NCBI RefSeq assembly: GCF_023573145.1
Contig: NZ_CP097636.1
Span: 3,410,001-3,474,000, forward strand
Direction of reading: 5' to 3'
DNA: 64,000 nucleotides
Source: Aquincola tertiaricarbonis
GTDB taxonomy: Bacteria; Pseudomonadota; Gammaproteobacteria; Burkholderiales; Burkholderiaceae_C
The notes beneath the pieces are model-generated. The model had not been told where the DNA came from. It ran no database searches and saw only the letters and a program-made list of their open reading frames with translations. The translations under genes and the position numbers were made by a program. Numbering within the stretch: the stretch's first letter is position 1; each line of letters begins with the position of its first letter. Positions 35,469-45,838 of the stretch are shown piece after piece.

Positions 35469-37787
35469 TCAGGCGGCAGCGGCAGCCTGCGCCGCCACGT
35501 CGGCCACCACCAGCGCCGTCATGTTGACGATGCGGCGCACGGTGGCCGAAGGGGTGAGGATGTGCACCGGGCGGGCGGCACCCAGCAGCACCGGGCCCAC
35601 GGTCACGCCATTGCCGCTGGTGACCTTGAGCACGTTGAACAGGATGTGCGCCGCGTCGATGTTGGGCAGCAGCAGCAGGTTGGCTTCGCCGGTGAGCTGG
35701 TTCTCGGGCAGGAAGCGGCCGCGGATGTCTTCCGACAGCGCAGCATCGCCATGCAGCTCGCCTTCGCACTCGATCTCGGGATGCTTCTCGCGGAACAGCG
35801 CTGCGGCCCGGCGCATGCGCTTGGCCGAAGCCCGCGTGCTGGAGCCGAACATCGAGTGCGACAGGAAGGCCGCCTTGGGCGTCACGCCGAAGCGGCGCAG
35901 CTCGTCGGCCGCCATCGAGGCGATCTCGGCCAGGGCTTCGCTGCTCGGCTCTTCGTTCACGAAGGTGTCGGCGATGAACAGCATGCGGTTTTCCAGCAGT
36001 ACCGCGTTCATCGTGGCGAAGGTGTTGGCACCGGGTGCACGGCCGATCAGGTCGCGCACGTGGTCCAGGTGCTGCTCGAAGCGGCCCACCAGGCCGCACA
36101 GCATCGCGTCGGCATCACCGCGGCGCACCATCATCGCGGCGATCAGCGTGTTGGAGCGGCGCACCGCGGCCTTGGCCATGTCGGGCGTGACGCCCTCGCG
36201 GCCCATCAGGCGCTGGTAGTCCTCCCAGTAGGCGCGGTAGCGGTTGTCGTTCTCGGGATCGACCACCTCCACGTTGACGCCAGGCTTGATCCGCAGGCCG
36301 GCACGCTCGATGCGCATCGCGATGACGGCCGGGCGGCCGATCAGGATGGGACGGGCCAGGCCTTCGTCCAGCACGATCTGCACCGCCCGCAGGGTGCGCT
36401 CGTCTTCACCTTCGGCGTAGGCCACGCGGGCGGGCTGCGCCTTGGCGGCGGCGAACACCGGGCGCATCACCATGCCGGTCTGGTAGACGAAGCGGGTGAG
36501 CGACTGGCGGTAGGCCTCGATGTCGGCGATGGGCCGGGTGGCCACGCCGCTGGCGGCCGCAGCTTCGGCCACGGCCGGCGCGATGCGCAGGATCAGCCGC
36601 GAATCGAAGGGCTTGGGAATGATGTATTCGGGGCCGAAGTGCAGTTCCTGGCCCGGGTAGGCGGCGGCCACCTCGTCGCTGATCTCGGCCTTGGCCAGCG
36701 CGGCGATCTCGCGCACGCAGGCCAGCTTCATCTCTTCGGTGATGCGGGTGGCCCCGCAATCCAGCGCACCCCGGAAGATGTACGGGAAGCACAGCACGTT
36801 GTTCACCTGGTTCGGATAGTCCGAACGGCCGGTGGCGATGATGCAGTCGGGCCGCGCAGCCAGCGCAAGCTCGGGGCGGATCTCCGGCTCGGGGTTGGCC
36901 AGCGCCAGGATCAGCGGCTTGGGGCCCATGCTGCTCACCATCTCGGGCGTCAGCACGCCGGCGGCCGAGCAGCCCAGGAACACGTCGCAGCCCTTGACCA
37001 CGTCGGCCAGCGTGCGGGCGTTGGTCTTCTGGCAGTAGCGCTGCTTGCTTTCGTCGAGCTTGCCGTTGCGCGCGTCTTCACGCTCGCTCTGGATGACGCC
37101 GCGCGAATCGACCACGAAGATGTTGTCGCGCGGCACGCCCAGGCCCACCATCACGTCCAGGCAGGCGATGGCGGCGGCGCCGGCACCGGAGGCCACCAGC
37201 TTGACTTCGCTGAGCTTCTTGCCCACCAGTTCCAGGCCGTTGAGCAGCGCAGCGCCCGAGATGATGGCCGTGCCGTGCTGGTCGTCGTGGAAGACCGGGA
37301 TCTTCATCCGGTCCTTCAGCGCCTTCTCGATGTAGAAGCACTCGGGGGCCTTGATGTCCTCGAGGTTGATGCCGCCGAGCGTGGGCTCCAGCGCGGCGAT
37401 GATCTCGATCAGCTTGTCCGGGTCCTTCTCGGCCAGCTCGATGTCGAACACGTCGATGCCGGCGAACTTCTTGAAGAGGCAGCCCTTGCCTTCCATCACC
37501 GGCTTGGCGGCCAGCGGGCCGATGTCGCCCAGGCCCAGCACCGCTGTGCCGTTGGTGACCACGCCCACCAGGTTGCCGCGCGAGGTGAATTCAGCAGCGG
37601 CGTTCGGGTCTTCCTCGATCGCCAGGCACGGGTAGGCCACCCCGGGCGAATAGGCCAGCGACAGGTCGCGCTGGTTCAGCAGCGCCTTGGTCGGCGTGAC
37701 CGAGATCTTGCCGCGCGAAGGGGCGCGGTGGTATTCGAAGGCGGCGTCACGCAATGCCTGTTCAGCCGGGGAAAGTTCTTTAGCCAT
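35469..37787 (-). CDS. maeB: NADP-dependent malic enzyme with phosphotransacetylase-like domain
   Basis: A 772-residue MaeB-type enzyme decarboxylating malate to pyruvate with NADP. The malic domain (about 1-430) has [14 protein letters not shown], the catalytic [50 protein letters not shown] and [19 protein letters not shown]. The C-terminal 320 residues resemble phosphate acetyltransferase ([20 protein letters not shown]) and regulate rather than catalyse in known MaeB proteins. The ATG at 37787 matches family N-termini; the start at 37823 is less likely. It stands between pgk and pyk. Confidence 0.96.
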   Translation of the reverse strand: MAKELSPAEQALRDAAFEYHRAPSRGKISVTPTKALLNQRDLSLAYSPGVAYPCLAIEEDPNAAAEFTSRGNLVGVVTNGTAVLGLGDIGPLAAKPVMEGKGCLFKKFAGIDVFDIELAEKDPDKLIEIIAALEPTLGGINLEDIKAPECFYIEKALKDRMKIPVFHDDQHGTAIISGAALLNGLELVGKKLSEVKLVASGAGAAAIACLDVMVGLGVPRDNIFVVDSRGVIQSEREDARNGKLDESKQRYCQKTNARTLADVVKGCDVFLGCSAAGVLTPEMVSSMGPKPLILALANPEPEIRPELALAARPDCIIATGRSDYPNQVNNVLCFPYIFRGALDCGATRITEEMKLACVREIAALAKAEISDEVAAAYPGQELHFGPEYIIPKPFDSRLILRIAPAVAEAAAASGVATRPIADIEAYRQSLTRFVYQTGMVMRPVFAAAKAQPARVAYAEGEDERTLRAVQIVLDEGLARPILIGRPAVIAMRIERAGLRIKPGVNVEVVDPENDNRYRAYWEDYQRLMGREGVTPDMAKAAVRRSNTLIAAMMVRRGDADAMLCGLVGRFEQHLDHVRDLIGRAPGANTFATMNAVLLENRMLFIADTFVNEEPSSEALAEIASMAADELRRFGVTPKAAFLSHSMFGSSTRASAKRMRRAAALFREKHPEIECEGELHGDAALSEDIRGRFLPENQLTGEANLLLLPNIDAAHILFNVLKVTSGNGVTVGPVLLGAARPVHILTPSATVRRIVNMTALVVADVAAQAAAAA

Positions 37788-37948
37788 GGGGTCTCCTGGG
37801 ATCTCTGCGCAAAGTCGTTGCAAGCTTCACGCAAGGTTCGCAGCGTACTGCGGAACGCGAGGCGCCCGCCCGCATTCCCGCTGCGAATTTTTGATATGCC
37901 GTCCCGGGCCACGCCACGTACTGCTGCGACCCACCCCGGGCCGCGCCG

Positions 37949-39136
37949 TCAGCCGGCGGCGCGCTTTTGCAGAATCTCGAACGCGGGCAGCGTCTTGCCT
38001 TCCAGCACTTCCAGGAAGGCGCCGCCGCCGGTGGAGATGTAGCCGACCTTGACGTCGTACTTGGCGATCGCCGCCAGCGTGTCGCCACCACCGGCGATGC
38101 TGAAGGCGCTGCTCTCGCTGATGGCCTTGGCCACCGTCTCGGTGCCCTTGGCGAAGGCATCGAACTCGAACACGCCCACCGGACCGTTCCAGACGATGGT
38201 GCCGGCGGCCTTGAGCTGCTGCGCCAGCAGTTCGGCGGTCTGGGGGCCGATGTCCAGGATCAGGTCGTCGTCGGCCACGTCGGTGGCGGCCTTCACGGTG
38301 GCCGGCGCATCGGCTGCGAAGGCCTTGGCCGTCACCACGTCCACCGGGATGGGCACGGCCGCGCCGCGCGCCTTCATCGATTCGATCACCGCCTTGGCCT
38401 CGCCGATCAGGTCGGGCTCGGCCAGGCTCTTGCCGATCTTCAGGCCGGCGGCCAGCATGAAGGTATTGGCGATGCCGCCGCCGACGATCAGGCCGTCCAC
38501 GTTCTTGGACAGCGCCTGCAGGATGGTGAGCTTGGTGCTGACCTTGGAGCCGGCCACGATGGCCACCAGCGGCCGCTTGGGGCTGGCCAGCGCCTGGGTG
38601 ATGGCGTCGATCTCGGCCGCCAGCAGCGGGCCGGCGCAGGCCACCTTGGCGTACTGCGCGATGCCGTAGGTGCTGGCTTCGGCGCGGTGCGCGGTGCCGA
38701 AGGCGTCGTGCACGAAGATGTCGCACAGCGCCGCCATCTTGCGCGCCAGCTCTTCGCTGTTCTTCTTCTCGCCCTTGTTGACGCGGCAGTTCTCCAGCAG
38801 CACCACGCTGCCGGGCTTCACGTCCACGCCGTCCACCCAGTCGGCCACCAGCGGCACTTCGCGGCCCAGCAGCTCGCCCAGGCGCTGGGCCACCGGCGCC
38901 AGCGAATCCTCGGGTTTGAAGGCGCCTTCGGTGGGGCGGCCCAGGTGCGAGGTGACCATCACCGCCGCGCCGGCGTCGAGCGCCATCTGGATGCAGGGCA
39001 CCGAAGCGCGCACGCGCGTGTCCTCGGTGATGCGGCCGTCGTCATCCTGCGGCACGTTCAGGTCGGCGCGGATGAAGACACGTTGGCCGGCGACGCGGCC
39101 TTGCTCGATGAGATCGGAGAAGCGGATGACGTTCAT
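37949..39136 (-). CDS. pgk: phosphoglycerate kinase
   Basis: A 395-residue glycolytic/Calvin-cycle kinase exchanging phosphate between 1,3-bisphosphoglycerate and ADP. Typical stretches are [73 protein letters not shown] and [18 protein letters not shown] with the C-terminal ATP loop. It is transcribed toward maeB and pyk, but a 161-base gap with no obvious hairpin-plus-T terminator separates pgk from maeB. Confidence 0.97.
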   Translation of the reverse strand: MNVIRFSDLIEQGRVAGQRVFIRADLNVPQDDDGRITEDTRVRASVPCIQMALDAGAAVMVTSHLGRPTEGAFKPEDSLAPVAQRLGELLGREVPLVADWVDGVDVKPGSVVLLENCRVNKGEKKNSEELARKMAALCDIFVHDAFGTAHRAEASTYGIAQYAKVACAGPLLAAEIDAITQALASPKRPLVAIVAGSKVSTKLTILQALSKNVDGLIVGGGIANTFMLAAGLKIGKSLAEPDLIGEAKAVIESMKARGAAVPIPVDVVTAKAFAADAPATVKAATDVADDDLILDIGPQTAELLAQQLKAAGTIVWNGPVGVFEFDAFAKGTETVAKAISESSAFSIAGGGDTLAAIAKYDVKVGYISTGGGAFLEVLEGKTLPAFEILQKRAAG

Positions 39137-39160
39137 GGGGCCCTCGGTCTGAAGGCCGCG

Positions 39161-39188
39161 ATTCTAGGAGCGCCGCCCCCGCCATCAG
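39161..39188 (-). promoter_or_regulatory. candidate promoter for pgk
   Basis: Minus strand CTGATG (39188-39183), 16 bases, TAGAAT (39166-39161), then CGCGG. A leader of about 20 bases to the ATG at 39136 would result. The same words recur before purC. Confidence 0.4.
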
Positions 39189-39198
39189 GGGGCGCCGG

Positions 39199-39528
39199 TT
39201 ACCAGCCGAGAACGAAACGCAGCGCCAGCATCACCGCGGTGCCCACGACGATGGTGCCCAGCATGCCGCGGCGCCACCAGAAATACAGCGCGCCGGCCAG
39301 GGCGCCGAACACCCGTGCGTCGCGCCAGGTGTGGATCAGCTCCCCCTGCGTGATCAACAGTTCGGGCACCACCACGGCGGCCATGGCCGCCAGCGGCGCG
39401 TAACGCAGCCCCTCGCGCAGCCAGGCCGGGATGGGCACTTCCTTGTCGGGGAACAGGAAGAACGAGCGCGTGATCACGGTGATGGCGCCCAGGCCGATGA
39501 TGGTGAGGATGGTTTCCCAGGTGCTCAT
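39199..39528 (-). CDS. azlD: AzlD family branched-chain amino acid export subunit
   Basis: A 109-residue membrane protein with about four hydrophobic segments (TILTIIGLGAITVITRSFFL, APLAAMAAVVVPELLI, VFGALAGALYFWW, TIVVGTAVMLALRFVLGW). This matches AzlD, the small partner of AzlC in LIV-E/YgaZH-type exporters of branched-chain amino acids. Its ATG overlaps the azlC stop by four bases. Confidence 0.88.
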   Translation of the reverse strand: MSTWETILTIIGLGAITVITRSFFLFPDKEVPIPAWLREGLRYAPLAAMAAVVVPELLITQGELIHTWRDARVFGALAGALYFWWRRGMLGTIVVGTAVMLALRFVLGW

Positions 39529-40292
39529 CGCGCGCCCCCCGGCGTCTTGCGCGGCTGCAGGTGTTCCAGCATCACGCCCATGGCCACCGCAGCGGCGATG
39601 GCGATGACGATGTTCAGCCGCAGCGGCAGGGCATAGGCCGCCACCGCCGCAGCGCCGGCCACGCCCGCCGCCACCCAGGTGGAAAAGCTGCCCAGCATCG
39701 TGCCCATGAGCGCCACCAGCGCCATGGTGCCGGCGAAGGCCAGGCCCCATTCGGTGGGAATCTGGTCGGCCAGCACGATGCCGGCGATCGAGGGCACCTG
39801 CCAACTCACCCAGTTGCAGGCGACGCCGCCCCAGAAGTAGGGCAGCTGGTCAGGCCCCGGCTTGGGCTCCGGGAAACGGCGCATGAACACCACGTAGTTC
39901 AGGTCGGCCGTGAAGTAACCCAACACCAACCGCAGGCGCCGCGGCAGATGGCCGAAGTAAGGCCGCCACTGGGTGCTGAAGACGACGAAGCGCAGGTTGA
40001 TGCACAGCGCGGTGGCCCACACCACCCAGATCGGCGCGCCAGCGGCGATCAGCGGCAGCGAGGCCAGCTGCGCACTGCCGGCGAACACCACCAGCGACAT
40101 GAAAAGCGCCATCGGCACGCCCAGACCGCTCTTGGCCATGGCCACGCCGGCCACCAGGCCCCAGGCGGCCAGACCCGGCGCGATTTCCAGCATCTCGACC
40201 AGCCCGCGGCGAAAGGCCGGGTGGCGCCAGGTGGGCAGCGGCGCTGCGGACGGACGCGCGCTGCCGTTGGAAGGGGAAGTCATTGGCGCCAT
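39525..40292 (-). CDS. azlC: AzlC family branched-chain amino acid export permease
   Basis: A 255-residue inner-membrane protein of the AzlC/YgaZ family. The hallmark segments are AFRRGLVEMLEIAPGLAAWG, the SLVVFAGSAQLASLPLIAAG block and ALCINLRFVVFSTQWRPYFG. With AzlD it should export branched-chain amino acids or analogues (family knowledge). Two in-frame ATGs four codons apart leave the exact start open. The lipoprotein gene downstream is 24 bases from its start but on the same strand beyond a separate unit. Confidence 0.88.
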   Translation of the reverse strand: MAPMTSPSNGSARPSAAPLPTWRHPAFRRGLVEMLEIAPGLAAWGLVAGVAMAKSGLGVPMALFMSLVVFAGSAQLASLPLIAAGAPIWVVWATALCINLRFVVFSTQWRPYFGHLPRRLRLVLGYFTADLNYVVFMRRFPEPKPGPDQLPYFWGGVACNWVSWQVPSIAGIVLADQIPTEWGLAFAGTMALVALMGTMLGSFSTWVAAGVAGAAAVAAYALPLRLNIVIAIAAAVAMGVMLEHLQPRKTPGGAR

Positions 40293-40316
40293 TGTCGGCG
40301 CCCGCCGGGGCCGCCG

Positions 40317-40715
40317 TCAGGCGTCGCCCTTATCGCCCTTGCGGCCCTTGGCCGGCTTGTCGGTCTTTTCGGCGTGCTGGTCGCCGTGAGCCTCGGCGCC
40401 TTCCTCGGTGGCCGAGGCGGGCTTGGCGGGCGGTTCGGCGCGGGCGATCTGCGGGGTCACCGGCTCGATCTGGTTCTCGCGCATGTAGTCGTTCATCTCG
40501 CGCCAGCCGGCAAACACCGCGGCCTTGTCGGCCTTCTTGTTCAGCGTGTAGCAGTCTTCGATGGCGCGGGCCGCATGGCGGCAGGCGGCACCGATGGCCT
40601 TGCCCTCGGCTTCCTTGCGCTGGGCCTGCAGCTCGGGCGTCTCGATGCCCAGGCGCTCACAGCCGGCCAGGGCCAGGGCGGCGAGCAGCATCCAGGAGGC
40701 AAGGGAGCGGGGCAT
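40317..40715 (-). CDS. small lipoprotein of unknown function
   Basis: A 132-residue predicted lipoprotein: short signal sequence (LASWMLLAALALAGC) with lipobox LAGC. The mature part is helical and charged (ELQAQRKEAEGKAIGAACRH), with two further Cys, followed by a low-complexity tail rich in Ala, Glu, Lys and Gly (EKTDKPAKGRKGDKG). I do not recognise a family. The ATG at 40715 was chosen for the signal peptide; the frame back to 40868 enters htpX. It lies between htpX and azlC. Confidence 0.75.
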   Translation of the reverse strand: MPRSLASWMLLAALALAGCERLGIETPELQAQRKEAEGKAIGAACRHAARAIEDCYTLNKKADKAAVFAGWREMNDYMRENQIEPVTPQIARAEPPAKPASATEEGAEAHGDQHAEKTDKPAKGRKGDKGDA

Positions 40716-40788
40716 GGCGGTGGGCGCGACACGGTGAGGGCAGACCCTTCCGTTTTCGGCCCACCCCGGGCCGACTTGAACGTAACGC

Positions 40789-41631
40789 TCAGCGTGCCAT
40801 GGCCAGCAGGCGGGCCACCCGTTCCTCGGTGGAAGGGTGGGTGCTGAACAGGCCCCGCAGCCCGCCACCCGACAGCGGGTTCATGATCATCATCTGCGCC
40901 GTTGCCGGGTTGCGCTCGGTCGTCTCGAACGGAATGCCGCGGGCAAAGTTGTGGATCTTCTGCAGCGCACTGGCCAGCGCCTGCGGGTCGCCCGAGATCT
41001 CGGCGCCGCCGCGGTCGGCCTCGAACTCGCGGGCGCGGCTGATCGCCATCTGGATCAGGCTGGCCGCCAGCGGCGCCAGCAGCATCACCAGCAGGCCGGC
41101 GATCGGGTTGGCCGGCCGGCCTTCGCTGTCGCGACCGCCGAAGAACATCGCGAAGTTGGCCAGCATCGAGATGGCACCGGCCATGGTGGCGCTGATGGTG
41201 CTGATCAGGATGTCGCGGTGCTTCACGTGCGCCAGCTCGTGCGCCATCACGCCGCGCAGCTCGCGGTCGCTGAGCACGCGCAGGATGCCGGTGGTGGCGG
41301 CCACGGCCGCGTTGTCCGGGTTGCGGCCGGTGGCGAAGGCGTTGGGCGCGTCTTCCTCGATCAGGTACACACGCGGCATCGGCAGCTGGGCGCGCTGGGC
41401 CAGCTCGGCCACCATGCGGTAGAACTGCGGCGCGGTGGACTCATCCACCTCGCGGGCGTTGTACATCTTCAGCACCAGCTTGTCGCTGAACCAGTAGCTG
41501 AAGAAGTTCATGCCCAGTGCCACGATGAGCGCGATGGTCATCCCGCTGCGGCCGCCGATGAGGCCGCCGATGGCCACGAAGAGCGCCGTGATCGCCGCCA
41601 TCAGCACGGCGGTTTTCAGCAGATTGAACAT
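40789..41631 (-). CDS. htpX: membrane metalloprotease HtpX
   Basis: A 280-residue zinc protease that degrades damaged inner-membrane proteins alongside FtsH. The N-terminus has two transmembrane helices ([20 protein letters not shown], then [19 protein letters not shown]). The zinc site HELAH is at residues 131-135 with the third ligand in [11 protein letters not shown], and two more hydrophobic segments lie between. [18 protein letters not shown] is a family block. The C-terminus [17 protein letters not shown] is typical. Confidence 0.95.
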   Translation of the reverse strand: MFNLLKTAVLMAAITALFVAIGGLIGGRSGMTIALIVALGMNFFSYWFSDKLVLKMYNAREVDESTAPQFYRMVAELAQRAQLPMPRVYLIEEDAPNAFATGRNPDNAAVAATTGILRVLSDRELRGVMAHELAHVKHRDILISTISATMAGAISMLANFAMFFGGRDSEGRPANPIAGLLVMLLAPLAASLIQMAISRAREFEADRGGAEISGDPQALASALQKIHNFARGIPFETTERNPATAQMMIMNPLSGGGLRGLFSTHPSTEERVARLLAMAR

Positions 41632-41698
41632 GGGGTCCGTCCTTTCGTCGTGCCCTGCGGCACCTTGGCTGCAGTAGATGCGGCCGACGGGCGGGAGT

Positions 41699-42688
41699 TC
41701 AATCGCCCGCGCCGGGCGCCGCCTGCAGGCACACGCCGGCCGCGATGGGCCGCGCCTGCAGCAGCGCCGTCGTCGGCTGGCGTTTGCCGCCCGGCCGCTG
41801 CAGCTGCAGCAGCGCCAGCGCCCCTTCGCCGCAGGCCACCACCAGCTCGCCCGCGTCGGCCGCCAGCACGGTGCCAGGCGCCGCGCCGGGCATGCCGGGG
41901 CGCAGCGCGGCCTGCCACAGCTTCAGCGTCTCGCCCGCATGCTCGAAGCTGGCGCCGGGGAACGGGTCGAAGGCGCGCACGCGGCGGGCGATCACCTCGG
42001 CCGGCAGGCGCCAGTCGATGGCGGCTTCGGCCTTCTCGATCTTGTGCGCGTAGGTCACCCCTTCGGCCGGCTGCGGCGTGCGCTGCAGGCCACCGCAGGC
42101 CGCGGCTTCCAGGGCTTCGACGATCAGCCGGCCGCCTAGCGCGGCCAGGCGGTCGTGCAGCGTGGCGGTGGTGTCGTCGGGGGCGATGGCGACGCGCTCT
42201 TCCATCAGCATGTCGCCGGTGTCCAGGCCGGCGTCCATCTGCATGATGGTGATGCCGGTGTCGGCGTCACCCGCCTCGATGGCGCGGTGGATCGGCGCCG
42301 CGCCGCGCCAGCGCGGCAGCAGCGAGGCATGGATGTTCAGGCAGCCCAGGCGCGGCAGGTCGAGCACCCATTGCGGCAGGATGAGGCCATAGGCCGCCAC
42401 CACCAGCACGTCCAGCGCGGCGTCGCGCAGCGCCTGCTCGCCCATGCGGGCTTCGTCGGGGTATTTGCCGTCCAGCTTCAGGCTGCGGGGCTGGGCCACG
42501 GGCATGGCGTGGGCCAGCGCGTACTGCTTGACGGGCGAAGCCTGCAGCTTCATGCCGCGGCCGGCCGGGCGGTCGGGTTGGGTAAGCACCAGCGGCACGC
42601 TGAAACCCGCCTCGTGCAGCCGGGCCAGTGCCGCCTGCGCGAATTCGGGCGTGCCGGCAAAGCCGACGCGCAAGGTCGCGCCGGTCAC
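41699..42688 (-). CDS. fmt: methionyl-tRNA formyltransferase
   Basis: A 329-residue enzyme that formylates initiator Met-tRNA with 10-formyl-THF. The N-terminus [18 protein letters not shown], the catalytic [20 protein letters not shown] with SLLP, the [19 protein letters not shown] block and the C-terminal tRNA-binding domain are all visible. The start is a GTG overlapping the def stop as GTGA, so fmt is coupled to def, whose product removes the formyl group later. The initiator tRNA it acts on is encoded at 52188-52264. Confidence 0.95.
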   Translation of the reverse strand: MTGATLRVGFAGTPEFAQAALARLHEAGFSVPLVLTQPDRPAGRGMKLQASPVKQYALAHAMPVAQPRSLKLDGKYPDEARMGEQALRDAALDVLVVAAYGLILPQWVLDLPRLGCLNIHASLLPRWRGAAPIHRAIEAGDADTGITIMQMDAGLDTGDMLMEERVAIAPDDTTATLHDRLAALGGRLIVEALEAAACGGLQRTPQPAEGVTYAHKIEKAEAAIDWRLPAEVIARRVRAFDPFPGASFEHAGETLKLWQAALRPGMPGAAPGTVLAADAGELVVACGEGALALLQLQRPGGKRQPTTALLQARPIAAGVCLQAAPGAGD

Positions 42689-43194
42689 CGCTCCTCTTCC
42701 CGCGTCTTCTTGAGCATCTTGCTCTTGATGCGGTTGCGCTTGAGGGGGCTGAGGTACTCGACGAACACCTTGCCCATCAGGTGGTCCATCTCGTGCTGCA
42801 CGCACACGGCGGTCAGGCCCTCGGCCTCGAATTCATACGGCTGGCCGTCGCGGCCCAGCGCCCGCACCTTCACGCGGGCATGGCGCTCCACCTTGTCGTA
42901 GATGCTGGGCACCGACAGGCAGCCTTCGTCGCCCACCATCATCTCGGCGCTGCGCTCGATGATCTCGGGGTTGATCAGCACCCGCGGCTGGTCGTGCGTC
43001 TCGGAGGTGTCCATCACGATCACCCGCTCGTGCACGTCCACCTGGGTGGCGGCCAGGCCCACGCCGTCCGAGGCGCGCATCGTCTCCAGCATGTCGTCGG
43101 CCAGCTGGCGGATGCGGTCGTCCACCTCCTTGACCGGCTTGGCGACGGTATGCAGGCGGGGATCGGGGTAGCGAAGGATGGGAAGCAAGGCCAT
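42685..43194 (-). CDS. def: peptide deformylase
   Basis: A 169-residue Fe/Zn deformylase removing the N-formyl group from nascent proteins. All three motifs are present: GVGLAATQ (residues 44-51), EGCLSVPS with metal ligand Cys92, and QHEMDHL with His134, Glu135 and His138. The ATG at 43194 ([13 protein letters not shown]) matches family N-termini; the longer frame to 43266 does not. def-fmt on the minus strand faces the LysM-dprA-smg run, a frequent layout. Confidence 0.96.
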   Translation of the reverse strand: MALLPILRYPDPRLHTVAKPVKEVDDRIRQLADDMLETMRASDGVGLAATQVDVHERVIVMDTSETHDQPRVLINPEIIERSAEMMVGDEGCLSVPSIYDKVERHARVKVRALGRDGQPYEFEAEGLTAVCVQHEMDHLMGKVFVEYLSPLKRNRIKSKMLKKTREEER

Positions 43195-43271
43195 GGAAGG
43201 GGTGCGTGATCGCCGGGTGGCGCAGCCCGGTGCGGCTGCTTTGCGCAAGGTGCCACAAATGGGCACTTTCG

Positions 43272-43300
43272 TTGCGATATCAAGGGTCTATGGGCACAAT
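43272..43300 (+). promoter_or_regulatory. candidate promoter for the LysM-dprA unit
   Basis: TTGCGA (43272-43277) and CACAAT (43295-43300) are 17 bases apart in the 239-base def/LysM divergent region. It would give a leader of about 125 bases. The rest of the spacer shows nothing I can name. Confidence 0.4.
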
Positions 43301-43433
43301 CTGCGGCAACATGTGAGCATTTCCGCGGCCCGGTCAAGGCCACGTTCGCTGGTGCAGTCGCAGACCGTTCGGCAACCCGTGATTTTGCACCGTCGGTTTC
43401 GGTCGTGATGCAAGTCCCCGGAGATCCCCCTTC

Positions 43434-44624
43434 ATGATTCGTCGCTCCCTGCGCCCGCGTCCTGCCGGCCCTCTTGCCGGAGCCGTCCGCGTCGGCGCCG
43501 GCCTGTTGGCACTGGCGGCGGCCGCCACGGCCACGGCCCAGGCCACGCTGCCGGTCACGCCCGCCCAGCGCAGCACCGCCCAGCAGGTCGCCCAGCAAGG
43601 CGTGCCGTTCGAGGAACTGGCCCCCGACGCACCCGACTCCTACACCGTCAAGTCCGGTGATACGCTGTGGCGCATCTCCGGCCTGTTCCTGCGCAAGCCC
43701 TGGCGCTGGCCCGAGCTGTGGGGCATGAACCTGGCCGACATCCGCAACCCGCACCTGATCTACCCCGGCCAGGTGCTGTGGCTGGACCGCAGCGGCGACC
43801 GCGCGCGCCTGCGCCTGGGCCAGCCGGTGGGTGGCGGCAGCAACGCCACCGTCAAGCTGTCGCCCCGCGTGCGCAGCGGCCCGGTGGGCAACGACGCCAT
43901 CTCGTCGGTGCCGCTGCACCTGATCGCGCCCTTCCTGAACGAGGCGGTGGTGTTCAACACCGACGAGCTGGGCGGCGCCCCGCGCGTGGTGGCCGCGCCC
44001 GAGGGCCGGGTGCTGATGTCGCGCGGCGAGCTGGCCTACGTGCGCGGCGACCTGGGCGGCCTGCGCGATTGGCGCCTGTTCCGCGAGACCAAGCCGCTGC
44101 GCGACCCCGAGACGCAGGAAGTGCTGGGCCATGAGGCGCGGTTCGTCGGCACCGCCGAGTTCGTGCGCCCCGGCGACACGGTGGCCACCGCCGACGGCAA
44201 GGCCCAGGTGGTGCCGGCCACGGTGCGCATCATCAGCAACCGCGAGGAAGTGGGCATCGGCGATCGCCTCGCGCCGGTGCCTTCGCGCGACTTCAGCAGC
44301 TATGCGCCGCATGCGCCGGCCAACCCGGTCAACGGCCGCATCATCGCCATCTACGGCGACGCCCTGAGCGCGGGCCAGAACCAGATCGTCTCGCTGAACC
44401 GCGGCTCGGCCGACGGCATGGAGCGTGGCCATGTGCTGTCGCTGTGGCAGCGCGGTGCCACCACGGTGGACCGCAGCGACCCCGACCGCGCCGTGATGCA
44501 GCTGCCCGACGAGCGCAACGGGCTGCTGTTCGTGTTCAGCGTGTTCGACCGCGTGTCGTACGCGCTGATCCTCCAGGTGCAGGCGCCCGTCCGGGCCGGC
44601 GATCGTTTCACCCAGCCCGACTAG
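43434..44624 (+). CDS. LysM-domain cell-wall-binding protein
   Basis: A 396-residue exported protein. A signal peptide with long basic N-region ends near ATATAQA, and one LysM domain spans about residues 70-118 (SYTVKSGDTLWRISGLFLRK, then RNPHLIYPGQVLWLD). The remaining 270 residues are beta-rich with no named domain. LysM binds GlcNAc of peptidoglycan, so it probably sits in the periplasm or envelope. The GGAGATC sequence lies upstream of the ATG. It heads the dprA-smg direction with dprA 10 bases downstream. Confidence 0.88.
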   Translation: MIRRSLRPRPAGPLAGAVRVGAGLLALAAAATATAQATLPVTPAQRSTAQQVAQQGVPFEELAPDAPDSYTVKSGDTLWRISGLFLRKPWRWPELWGMNLADIRNPHLIYPGQVLWLDRSGDRARLRLGQPVGGGSNATVKLSPRVRSGPVGNDAISSVPLHLIAPFLNEAVVFNTDELGGAPRVVAAPEGRVLMSRGELAYVRGDLGGLRDWRLFRETKPLRDPETQEVLGHEARFVGTAEFVRPGDTVATADGKAQVVPATVRIISNREEVGIGDRLAPVPSRDFSSYAPHAPANPVNGRIIAIYGDALSAGQNQIVSLNRGSADGMERGHVLSLWQRGATTVDRSDPDRAVMQLPDERNGLLFVFSVFDRVSYALILQVQAPVRAGDRFTQPD

Positions 44625-44634
44625 GCGCTGCGCC

Positions 44635-45750
44635 ATGACCGACCCGAATGAAGTCGGGGCGTGGCTGAGGTTGACGGCCGGAGAAGGATTGGGTCGCGCC
44701 AAGGCGCGCAAGCTGCTGGCGGCGTTCGGCAGCCCGCAGGCAGTGCTGCAGGCGGGTGAAGCCGCCATTGCCCAGGTGGCCGGGCCGGCCGCGGGCGCCT
44801 TGCTGGCGGCCGAGCCCGACGGCTTCCACACCGACCTGCTGACGCGCACGCTGGCCTGGCTGGCGCAAGGCGAAGGCCGCCAGATCGTCACGCTGGGCGA
44901 TGCAGCCTACCCACCGGCGCTGTTGCAGGCGGCCGACCCGCCGCTGCTGCTCTACGCGCACGGGCGCATCGAACTGCTGCAGCGCGAGGCGGTCGCCATC
45001 GTCGGCAGCCGCAACCCGACCGCGCAAGGCCTGGACAACGCCCGCGCCTTCGGCCGGGCGCTGAGCGAAGCGGGCTGGACGGTGGTGTCCGGCCTGGCGC
45101 TGGGCATCGACGGCGCGGCGCATGAGGGCGCGCTGGGCGGCGCCGGCAGCACCGTCGCGGTGGTGGGCACCGGGCTGGACCGCATCTACCCCAGCCGGCA
45201 CGAAGCCTTGACCCGCCGCATCGCCCGCGAGGGGCTGCTGCTGTCGGAGTTCGCGCTGGGCGCGCCACCGCTGGCCGAGCACTTTCCGATGCGCAACCGC
45301 ATCATCGCCGGTCTGGCCCGCGGCACGCTGGTGGTGGAAGCGGCGCTGCGCTCGGGCTCGTTGATCACCGCCCGGCTGGCGCTGGAGGCGGGCCGCGACG
45401 TCTTCGCGATCCCCGGCTCCATCCACGCGGTGCAGTCCCGCGGCTGCCATGCGCTCTTGAAGCAAGGCGCCAAGCTGGTGGAGCAGGTGGACGACGTGCT
45501 GGAGGAACTGGGCGGCAGGGCACGGGTGCCGACGCCCGAAGCCGATGCAGACATGGCGGCCGTCGCCGGCGAAGGCGAATCGGACCCTGTGCTGGCCGCT
45601 CTCGGCCACGACCCCGCCACGCTGGACGCGCTGATCGCCCGCTGCGGCTGGCCGGCGCCGCAGCTGCAGGCCCGTCTGCTGGAGCTGGAGCTCGACGGCC
45701 AGGTGGTGCGCCTGCCGGGTGGTCTGTTCCAGCGCCGCGGCCTGGCCTGA
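44635..45750 (+). CDS. dprA: DNA-processing protein DprA
   Basis: A 371-residue DprA/Smf protein that loads RecA on incoming single-stranded DNA during natural transformation. The Rossmann-like core shows EAVAIVGSRNPTAQGLDNAR, VVSGLALGIDGAAHEGAL, GTGLDRIYPSRH and FPMRNRIIAGLARGTLVVEA. An N-terminal helix-hairpin-like/SAM region (RLTAGEGLGRAKARKLLAAF) and a C-terminal winged-helix segment are present. It follows the LysM gene closely and precedes smg, the common dprA-smg order. Confidence 0.95.
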   Translation: MTDPNEVGAWLRLTAGEGLGRAKARKLLAAFGSPQAVLQAGEAAIAQVAGPAAGALLAAEPDGFHTDLLTRTLAWLAQGEGRQIVTLGDAAYPPALLQAADPPLLLYAHGRIELLQREAVAIVGSRNPTAQGLDNARAFGRALSEAGWTVVSGLALGIDGAAHEGALGGAGSTVAVVGTGLDRIYPSRHEALTRRIAREGLLLSEFALGAPPLAEHFPMRNRIIAGLARGTLVVEAALRSGSLITARLALEAGRDVFAIPGSIHAVQSRGCHALLKQGAKLVEQVDDVLEELGGRARVPTPEADADMAAVAGEGESDPVLAALGHDPATLDALIARCGWPAPQLQARLLELELDGQVVRLPGGLFQRRGLA

Positions 45751-45826
45751 TACCCGTTTCGGGCAGCCCGGCACACACGCCGGAAAGGCCGTTTTGTTTC
45801 CGTCCGGCGAGCGTAAACCCGTGGGG

Positions 45827-45832
45827 TATAGT
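45827..45832 (+). promoter_or_regulatory. candidate -10 box for smg
   Basis: TATAGT with the start site expected on or near the A of the ATG at 45839, which suggests a leaderless message. No clear -35 is visible. Confidence 0.35.
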
Positions 45833-45838
45833 CAATTC

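Noticed and set aside
35562..38042. Open frame of 826 codons on the plus strand
   Set aside because: Antisense to maeB, which has strong family matches throughout.
39137..39198. Intrinsic terminator between azlD and pgk
   Set aside because: CGCCCCC/GGGGGCG can form a hairpin, but no T-run follows on either strand.
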